From contig NC_014551.1 of the NCBI RefSeq assembly GCF_000196735.1, positions 487,501-551,500 on the forward strand: a stretch of DNA of 64,000 bases. The letters are read 5' to 3'. Shown one piece after another: positions 59,490 through 64,000 of this stretch (the stretch's first letter is position 1; each line of letters opens with the position of its first letter). Both the position numbers and the translations under genes were made by a program. The notes below the pieces were generated by a model, which saw only the letters and a list, made by a program, of their open reading frames with translations, was not told where the DNA came from and searched no databases. The stretch is from Bacillus amyloliquefaciens DSM 7 = ATCC 23350. Lineage in GTDB: Bacteria; Bacillota; Bacilli; Bacillales; Bacillaceae.

Positions 59490-60202
59490 ATAAGTACGAA
59501 AAAATCGCCAACGAAATGAGAACGAGGATTAAAAGCAGTGTTTATGACATAGATCAGCCGATCCCGGATGAAAAGACGCTCGCACTGGAATTCGGGTGCA
59601 GCCGAATGGCGATGAAACGGGCGCTCGACACGCTTGCGGCTGAAGGGATGCTTTTCAGAAAAAGAGGGCACGGCACGTTTATTATTCAATCAGCCATGCA
59701 GGACGAGCACGTTCACGTAGTCAGCAACGAAATTCTCGGCTTGAGCAATTTGTTAAAAGGCAAAGACGTCAAAAGCAAGGTCATCCGGTTTGAAGTGCAG
59801 TTCCCGTCTCAAGATGTCGCCGCGCATTTGGCCATCGACGAAAAGACTCCCGTCTATTATGTAGTGAGGCTGAGAATCGTCGAAGGCGAACCGTACGTTC
59901 TTGAAAAAACGTACATGCCGGCGAGCCTTATACCCGGCATTAACGACGAGGTGCTCAACCATTCCATCTACGATCATATTACGCAAGAGCTGCAGCTCAA
60001 AATCGCAGGCACACACAGAAAAATCAGAGCGTGCAAGTCGGATGATATGGATCAGCAATATCTCGGCTGCCGGGCGGATGACCCGATACTGGAAGTCGAG
60101 CATGTAGGCTTTTTGGATAACGGCACCCCCTTTGAATATTCATTTTCCCGCCACCGCCATGACAAGTTTGTCGTGACCTCAGTTAATATAAAACGTTCGT
60201 AA
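59486..60202 (+). CDS. gmuR: GntR/UTRA regulator GmuR
   Basis: 238 residues: winged helix (KIANEMRTRIKSSVY, PDEKTLALEFGCSRMAMKRALDTLAAEG) and a UTRA effector domain (VYYVVRLRIVEGEPYVLEKTYMP, EYSFSRHRHDKFV). Matches B. subtilis GmuR, repressor of the glucomannan operon gmuBACDREFG. None of the gmu enzyme or PTS genes are in the window, so here it is an orphan; its targets must be elsewhere or lost. Strong ribosome site CCGGAGGAAA. Confidence 0.88.
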   Translation: MNKYEKIANEMRTRIKSSVYDIDQPIPDEKTLALEFGCSRMAMKRALDTLAAEGMLFRKRGHGTFIIQSAMQDEHVHVVSNEILGLSNLLKGKDVKSKVIRFEVQFPSQDVAAHLAIDEKTPVYYVVRLRIVEGEPYVLEKTYMPASLIPGINDEVLNHSIYDHITQELQLKIAGTHRKIRACKSDDMDQQYLGCRADDPILEVEHVGFLDNGTPFEYSFSRHRHDKFVVTSVNIKRS

Positions 60203-60211
60203 AAGCGCCGA

Positions 60212-60242
60212 AGAGTGAGAGAAAAAACTCACTCTTTTTTTC
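60212..60242 (+). terminator. gmuR terminator
   Basis: 8-bp stem AGAGTGAG/CTCACTCT, 8-base loop, seven T. Confidence 0.93.
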
Positions 60243-60253
60243 GTTGCGCCTGA

Positions 60254-60301
60254 TTTACACCTTCGCCGATTTTATGTTATATTATCCAATGATAGAATCA
60301 T
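60254..60301 (+). promoter_or_regulatory. Promoter and dyad of the GntR-CynX operon
   Basis: -35 TTTACA (60254-60259), 18-bp spacer, -10 TATATT (60278-60283), and the dyad ATGAT-AGA-ATCAT (60289-60301) at the transcript start. Placement fits autorepression by the FadR-type protein that follows. Confidence 0.7.
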
Positions 60302-60325
60302 CCTACAAATTACAGAGGTGTTTTG

Positions 60326-61012
60326 ATGGATATATCCAAAACAAGCAGACTGTCGCTCGTAGAACAAGTGGTGGCGCAAATTGAATCGTTAATTCAATCG
60401 GATAAATGGCCGGTCGGGACGCGCATTCCCCCTGAACTGGATTTAATGAAGCAATTTGATGTGAGCCGAAACACGCTGCGTGAGGCCATCCGGGCGCTCG
60501 TACATGCCGGCCTGCTTCAGACAAGGCAGGGGAGCGGTACGTATGTCAGCTCATCCAGTGTCCTCGGCGCGGCATTTTACCGTCACATAAAAAAATCAAA
60601 TTTGCTTGAAACATTAGAAGTCAGATACGCACTTGAAAGAGAAGCCGCACGATTGGCGGCCCAAAGGCGTACTGATGAAGACTTGGAGGCACTGAAGGCA
60701 TGTCTGGATGAATGTGAAGCGGCCTTGCAAAACGACGATCGAAAACGGTATGCCGAAGCCGACATTAAGCTGCACAAAACAATTGTACAGGCGGCCCATA
60801 ACAATATGCTTTCTGATCTATACGAACATATGACGGAGGCGCTTTGTGCGTCAGTCCATAACCTGTTGGAAATCACCCCTGATATCAGGGTCCACAGCCA
60901 GCTTGCCGATGCGATTGCCGGACAGAAACCGGATCAGGCCATGGAGGCTGTCAATCAATACATCACAGGATTTAAAGATACAATACACATGGAGGATAAA
61001 CATGAAAATTGA
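60326..61012 (+). CDS. GntR-family (FadR-type, FCD) regulator
   Basis: 228 residues: helix-turn-helix VVAQIESLIQSDKWPVGTRIPPE, LMKQFDVSRNTLREAIRALVHAGLL; FCD helical domain with LLETLEVRYALEREAARLAA and metal-type His residues (DIKLHKTIVQAAHN, RVHSQLADAI). Start ATG 60326 (GAGGTG). Its 3' end overlaps the CynX-type gene by 11 bases, so the regulator and transporter are translated together. Confidence 0.87.
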   Translation: MDISKTSRLSLVEQVVAQIESLIQSDKWPVGTRIPPELDLMKQFDVSRNTLREAIRALVHAGLLQTRQGSGTYVSSSSVLGAAFYRHIKKSNLLETLEVRYALEREAARLAAQRRTDEDLEALKACLDECEAALQNDDRKRYAEADIKLHKTIVQAAHNNMLSDLYEHMTEALCASVHNLLEITPDIRVHSQLADAIAGQKPDQAMEAVNQYITGFKDTIHMEDKHEN

Positions 61013-62216
61013 AGACGAACATCAAATGTTACAAGCAAGTCAGCGTAAGAAACTGATCTTGCTGATCATCGGAGTCATATTGATAGGGGCCAATCTCAGA
61101 GCGCCTCTGACATCGGTCGGACCGCTGGTTTCCTCAATTCGGGACAGCCTCGGAATGACCAATGCGGCTGCCGGCACCATTACCACAGTGCCGCTCTTGG
61201 CCTTTGCATGTCTGTCGCCGTTTGTTCCTTTATTGTCCCGGCGCTTCGGAACCGAACTTGTCTTACTGTCATCATTAATTATCCTGACAGCCGGTATCCT
61301 GCTGCGCTCAATCGCCGGGATCGGCACTCTCTTTTTAGGGACGATCCTGCTGGGATTATCGATTGCCGTATGCAACGTACTGCTGCCGAGTCTCATTAAA
61401 CATAAGTTTCCGGGAAATTTAGGCGTTATGACCGGCGTCTACTCGGTTTCTATGAATCTATGCGGCGCGATTGCATCCGGCATCAGCGTACCGATCGCCT
61501 CCTCAGCTGGATTGGGCTGGAAAGGCGCGCTCGGCTGCTGGGGCATTCTTTCTTTAATAGCGTTCGTCATGTGGATTCCGCAAATGAGGGGACGCGAACT
61601 GCCCGTCCGCACGCCGGGGGCAGACGGAGGGAAGAAAAGCAGTCTGCTGCGGTCCCCGCTGGCTTGGAAGGTGACGATGTTTATGGGCCTGCAATCCCTT
61701 ATTTTTTACACAGTCATCGCTTGGCTGCCGGAAATTCTTCAGCAGAATGGACTCAGCTCAAGCAGGGCGGGATGGATGCTTTCGTTAATGCAGTTCTCAC
61801 TCCTGCCGATTACCTTTATCGTGCCGATCGCTGCCGCTAAAATGAAAAATCAGCGCGCTCTCGCCGGACTGACGGCCTTATTTTTCTTCATCGGCATTGC
61901 CGGTGTTCTTTGCGGGAGCCCGTCTCTTACTCCGCTATGGGTCATTTTGATCGGAATTGCGGGAGGCTGTGCGTTCAGTCTGGCGATGATGTTTTTCAGC
62001 CTGCGGACCCGGCATGTTCATGAAGCCGCGGCGCTTTCCGGCATGGCTCAGTCATTCGGATACCTGCTTGCCGCCTTCGGACCGCTCGTATTCGGCCTGC
62101 TGCATGACATCACGCACGGCTGGACGGTTCCGTTATTCATGCTGATCGCAGTCTCCGTTCTGATCTTTATTTTCGGAGTCGGAGCGGGAAAAGCAGAACA
62201 GATCAAAACAGCATAA
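61002..62216 (+). CDS. CynX/NimT-family MFS transporter
   Basis: 404 residues, 12 hydrophobic segments. Family signature in TM1-2: GVILIGANLRAPLTSVGPLVSSI, and FACLSPFVPLLSRRFGTELVLLSS after it. CynX-type proteins move small anions or nitroimidazole-like drugs. Start at ATG 61002 with GGAGGATAAAC, inside the end of the regulator gene. Second gene of the operon; terminator follows. Confidence 0.87.
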   Translation: MKIEDEHQMLQASQRKKLILLIIGVILIGANLRAPLTSVGPLVSSIRDSLGMTNAAAGTITTVPLLAFACLSPFVPLLSRRFGTELVLLSSLIILTAGILLRSIAGIGTLFLGTILLGLSIAVCNVLLPSLIKHKFPGNLGVMTGVYSVSMNLCGAIASGISVPIASSAGLGWKGALGCWGILSLIAFVMWIPQMRGRELPVRTPGADGGKKSSLLRSPLAWKVTMFMGLQSLIFYTVIAWLPEILQQNGLSSSRAGWMLSLMQFSLLPITFIVPIAAAKMKNQRALAGLTALFFFIGIAGVLCGSPSLTPLWVILIGIAGGCAFSLAMMFFSLRTRHVHEAAALSGMAQSFGYLLAAFGPLVFGLLHDITHGWTVPLFMLIAVSVLIFIFGVGAGKAEQIKTA

Positions 62217-62250
62217 AAAACAAAGGACCCGAGACGGGTCCTTTGTTTTT
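62216..62250 (+). terminator. Terminator of the GntR-CynX operon
   Basis: AAACAAAGGACCC/GGGTCCTTTGTTT stem and T tract. Confidence 0.94.
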
Positions 62251-62274
62251 TATCTGAAAAGCAGTCTCCGGCCA

Positions 62275-62589
62275 TCATGTCGTCAGTTTTAAACCGATGA
62301 CACCGATGAGGATAAGCCCCAGAGACACCAATTGTGACAGATTGAATTTTTCTTTAAACCAGAGTATGCCCACGGCCGAAACGCCGATGCTTCCCATGCC
62401 GGTCCAAGCTGCATACGCAACACCTGTGGGAAGGACCTGCATCGCTTCAGAAAGGCAAAAGAATGAAAGCATAAAGCCTGTTGTCATGACAATCAGCGGC
62501 CACTTTTTTTTAAAGCCGTCAATATGTTTCATGGCAACGGCCGCTACAACTTCTTCCGCTCCGGCAATAAATAACAGCAGCCAAGCCAT
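62275..62589 (-). CDS. yvdR: Small multidrug-resistance (SMR) family subunit YvdR
   Basis: 104 residues, four transmembrane helices: MAWLLLFIAGAEEVVAAVAMK with the TM1 Glu, GVAYAAWTGMGSIGVSAVGILWFKE in TM3, ending GLILIGVIGLKLTT. Matches B. subtilis YvdR. Paired SMR proteins (like YkkC/YkkD) form heterodimers and export guanidinium or quaternary amines with protons. Its ATG shares a base with the yvdS stop (TAATG). Confidence 0.92.
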   Translation of the reverse strand: MAWLLLFIAGAEEVVAAVAMKHIDGFKKKWPLIVMTTGFMLSFFCLSEAMQVLPTGVAYAAWTGMGSIGVSAVGILWFKEKFNLSQLVSLGLILIGVIGLKLTT

Positions 62590-62918
62590 TAATGTTCACT
62601 CCTTGTTTTATTTTCTTTCGTAAATACCTTCATTCCTAAAATGCCGGACAGCAGCAAAGCCAAAAAGAATATCTGCCCGATTGAAAAAGGTTCTCCTAAA
62701 ATAACGCCCGTTACATATGTGCCGACCGTGCCTATTCCGACAAAAACGGTATATGCGGCAGCCATGGGGATTTTTTTATAAGAGCGGATCAACATCAGAA
62801 AGCTGACGGCAATCAGAAGGAAAATACCAATCCAATCAATGAGCGAATCCGCATGCTTCAGGGCAGACGCCCAAATCACTTCTAACAGTCCGGCTATCAG
62901 TACAAGCAGCCAATACAT
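62589..62918 (-). CDS. yvdS: Small multidrug-resistance (SMR) family subunit YvdS
   Basis: 109 residues, four helices: LLVLIAGLLEVIWASALKHAD with the TM1 Glu and the WA-LKHAD motif, PMAAAYTVFVGIGTVGTYV in TM3. Matches B. subtilis YvdS; partner of YvdR. Encoded between yvdT and yvdR in the same order as B. subtilis. Confidence 0.92.
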   Translation of the reverse strand: MYWLLVLIAGLLEVIWASALKHADSLIDWIGIFLLIAVSFLMLIRSYKKIPMAAAYTVFVGIGTVGTYVTGVILGEPFSIGQIFFLALLLSGILGMKVFTKENKTRSEH

Positions 62919-62989
62919 TTACAGTCACCTCAATTATGAATGAATGTCAGTCATTTTTATGGCGGTCAAAAATGATCGGTCTCTGCCAA

Positions 62990-63571
62990 TCATTTCTGCA
63001 AGCTTCTTTTAAGAAAGCTGAATATTTCTTTTTTATACACTTCGAGATCGACATCCTGTTCACAGCCGATATAAAATCGTTCAGCCGCGTTCTCGACAAC
63101 GTTGATAATCGTTCTGGCCGTCCATCTGACATGAATGCCGCTGATGACCACATTCTGCTCAATGGCCGTATTGATCACGTCTTCCAGCCAGGAATAATAA
63201 GGCTGATAAATGGCCTCCCATTTTTCCATTGAGTGATCGATGGCAAGACCGGAATAACAGAGGACGATAATATCTTTATGAAGCCGGGTGATGTGAAATG
63301 TCTCATCAACCAAAATGTCCAGCACCGTCCAAAAATCTTCAGTGCCGTCGGTTTTCCCTTTAATTCTGTCCAGCGTAAGGTCGAGCAGGTTTTCTGCAAT
63401 CGCTGATATCAGTGCGTTTTTAGAAGAAAAATATAAGTAAAACGTACCTTGGGCCGTTCCGGCTTTTTTAACGATTTCTGAAATGGATGCTTTGTCTAAT
63501 CCTTTTTCAGAAATGACTTCAATCGCGGCTTGCAGGATCTTTTCATATTTTCCCGAGCTTTGTTTTGCCAA
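62990..63571 (-). CDS. yvdT: TetR-family repressor YvdT
   Basis: 193 residues from TTG 63571, chosen because AAAGGAGG is 10 bases upstream; the ATG at 63604 lies inside the operator and has no ribosome site. TetR domain: KILQAAIEVISEKGLDKASISEIVKKAGTAQGTFYLYFSSK (split at the turn). Matches B. subtilis YvdT; probably represses the yvdT-yvdS-yvdR operon via the palindrome at its start. Confidence 0.9.
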   Translation of the reverse strand: MAKQSSGKYEKILQAAIEVISEKGLDKASISEIVKKAGTAQGTFYLYFSSKNALISAIAENLLDLTLDRIKGKTDGTEDFWTVLDILVDETFHITRLHKDIIVLCYSGLAIDHSMEKWEAIYQPYYSWLEDVINTAIEQNVVISGIHVRWTARTIINVVENAAERFYIGCEQDVDLEVYKKEIFSFLKRSLQK

Positions 63572-63589
63572 TAGAGGGGTTCCTCCTTT

Positions 63590-63608
63590 ATGAATGACTG
63601 TCATTCAT
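63590..63608. promoter_or_regulatory. YvdT operator
   Basis: ATGAATGAC-T-GTCATTCAT, a perfect 9+1+9 palindrome just upstream of the yvdT ribosome site. A half-copy (TGAATGTCAGTCATTTTT) lies at about 62938-62955, in the gap before yvdS. Confidence 0.8.
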
Positions 63609-63642
63609 TTTATCATATGATTGTTTTTTTGTCATCCTTAAC

Positions 63643-63680
63643 AATAAAAATACCGGAAAGAAGATCGTGCTTCTTTCCGG
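63643..63680 (-). terminator. Terminator of the permease gene
   Basis: CCGGAAAGAAG/CTTCTTTCCGG perfect 11-bp stem; TATTTTTATTG follows on the minus strand. Confidence 0.9.
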
Positions 63681-63686
63681 CATTCG

Positions 63687-64000
63687 TCATTTATCACTGT
63701 CGATTATAGCCTTCGGCAGCCCTGTATATTTTGCCCAGTAATAAATGCCGAGCGAACCGATGGCGATCAGAATCAGGTCAAGCGGATTGCTGATAATGCC
63801 CAATCCATGGCCGAACGAGCCGATATAGGAGAAAATCAGCATCATGACATAAAAACCGACGATCCACCAGGCTGATTTCAGCTGCTGCCGTATGCTGACA
63901 TCATCTTTAGGGGCATATTTACTGAAACAGAGGTAGACGAGAAACATGACAATTTGAGAACCGAGAAGCCAGGAAACAGTGCGCCAGCCGGACCAATATA
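63687..64000 (-). CDS. yveA: Amino-acid permease (APC family), C-terminal part; YveA-like
   Basis: The frame is open to the right edge (YWSGWRTVSWLLGSQIV... continues into the ATG at 63947), so only about 104 C-terminal residues are here. Three hydrophobic segments and an ending YYWAKYTGLPKAIIDSDK resemble B. subtilis YveA, an aspartate-proton symporter. In B. subtilis yveA lies in the same wider region as pbpE/racX and yvdR-T. Identity of the substrate is by resemblance only. Confidence 0.7.
   Translation of the reverse strand, partial: YWSGWRTVSWLLGSQIVMFLVYLCFSKYAPKDDVSIRQQLKSAWWIVGFYVMMLIFSYIGSFGHGLGIISNPLDLILIAIGSLGIYYWAKYTGLPKAIIDSDK

Noticed and set aside
60846..61001. N-terminal extension of the CynX-type transporter
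   Set aside because: The 52 extra residues lie wholly inside the FadR-type gene in another frame; a clear GGAGG supports the ATG at 61002.

Overview
The window is chromosomal DNA from a Bacillus of the B. subtilis species complex, most likely the B. velezensis / B. amyloliquefaciens group. Evidence is the near-complete match, from memory, to B. subtilis proteins (Tex/YdcI, CmpA, YdcK, CspC, CotQ, AdhA/AdhR, YdeR/YdeS, YdfC/YdfD, VmlR, BltR/BltD, PbpE, YdhK, PbuE, GmuR, YvdR/S/T), the trnS tRNA cluster, and a Cfr-like methyltransferase of the kind described from B. amyloliquefaciens (ClbA). No database search was run; all family calls rest on reading the sequence.

Layout. 1-2219: conserved backbone (tex, cmpA, ydcK, then seven tRNA genes Asn-Ser-Glu-Gln-Lys-Leu-Leu behind one consensus promoter). 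The last tRNA, Leu(GAG), is the ICEBs1 attachment gene in B. subtilis. 2220-18300: accessory zone with three decayed copies of a small cystatin-fold-type lipoprotein gene, an Rrf2/azoreductase pair, cspC, an amino-acid racemase, a PadR module, a MocR regulator and MFS pump (ydeF/ydeG), a spore-coat block (broken cotR, a small charged protein, cotQ), czcD and a DedA-type protein. Two further partial copies of the tRNA-Leu 3' end lie at 11.29 kb and 18.22 kb, so this zone looks like repeated insertion and decay at a tRNA target.

18.3-37 kb: yde/ydf backbone mixed with insertions: satA, ydeE, the Cfr-like gene with an attenuator leader, adhA/adhR, an NhaC antiporter, two MocR regulators, ydeR/ydeS, ydfC/ydfD, then a complete yraG-yraF-adhB-yraE-yraD coat operon abutting a 5'-truncated ydfJ. 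37-64 kb: vmlR with its attenuator, a YitT-family gene behind an uncharacterised leader terminator, glycerol dehydrogenase, ydgK, a FabF-like synthase facing an MmyB-type regulator, bltD/bltR without the blt pump, an EamA transporter with a leader peptide, a tartrate-dehydrogenase/hydrolase operon with its GntR regulator, a ydhE pseudogene, pbpE, ydhK, pbuE with an adenine riboswitch, an orphan gmuR, a GntR/CynX operon, yvdT-yvdS-yvdR and the end of an amino-acid permease.

Common themes are pairs of a small-molecule-responsive regulator with a transporter or detoxifying enzyme (often divergent, with readable operators), RNA-level control of genes acting on ribosome inhibitors or small molecules (four leaders: 21.2, 39.8, 41.5 and 48.9 kb, plus the adenine riboswitch), and gene decay (cotR frameshift, ydhE nonsense, truncated ydfJ, ydeG remnant, lipoprotein relics).
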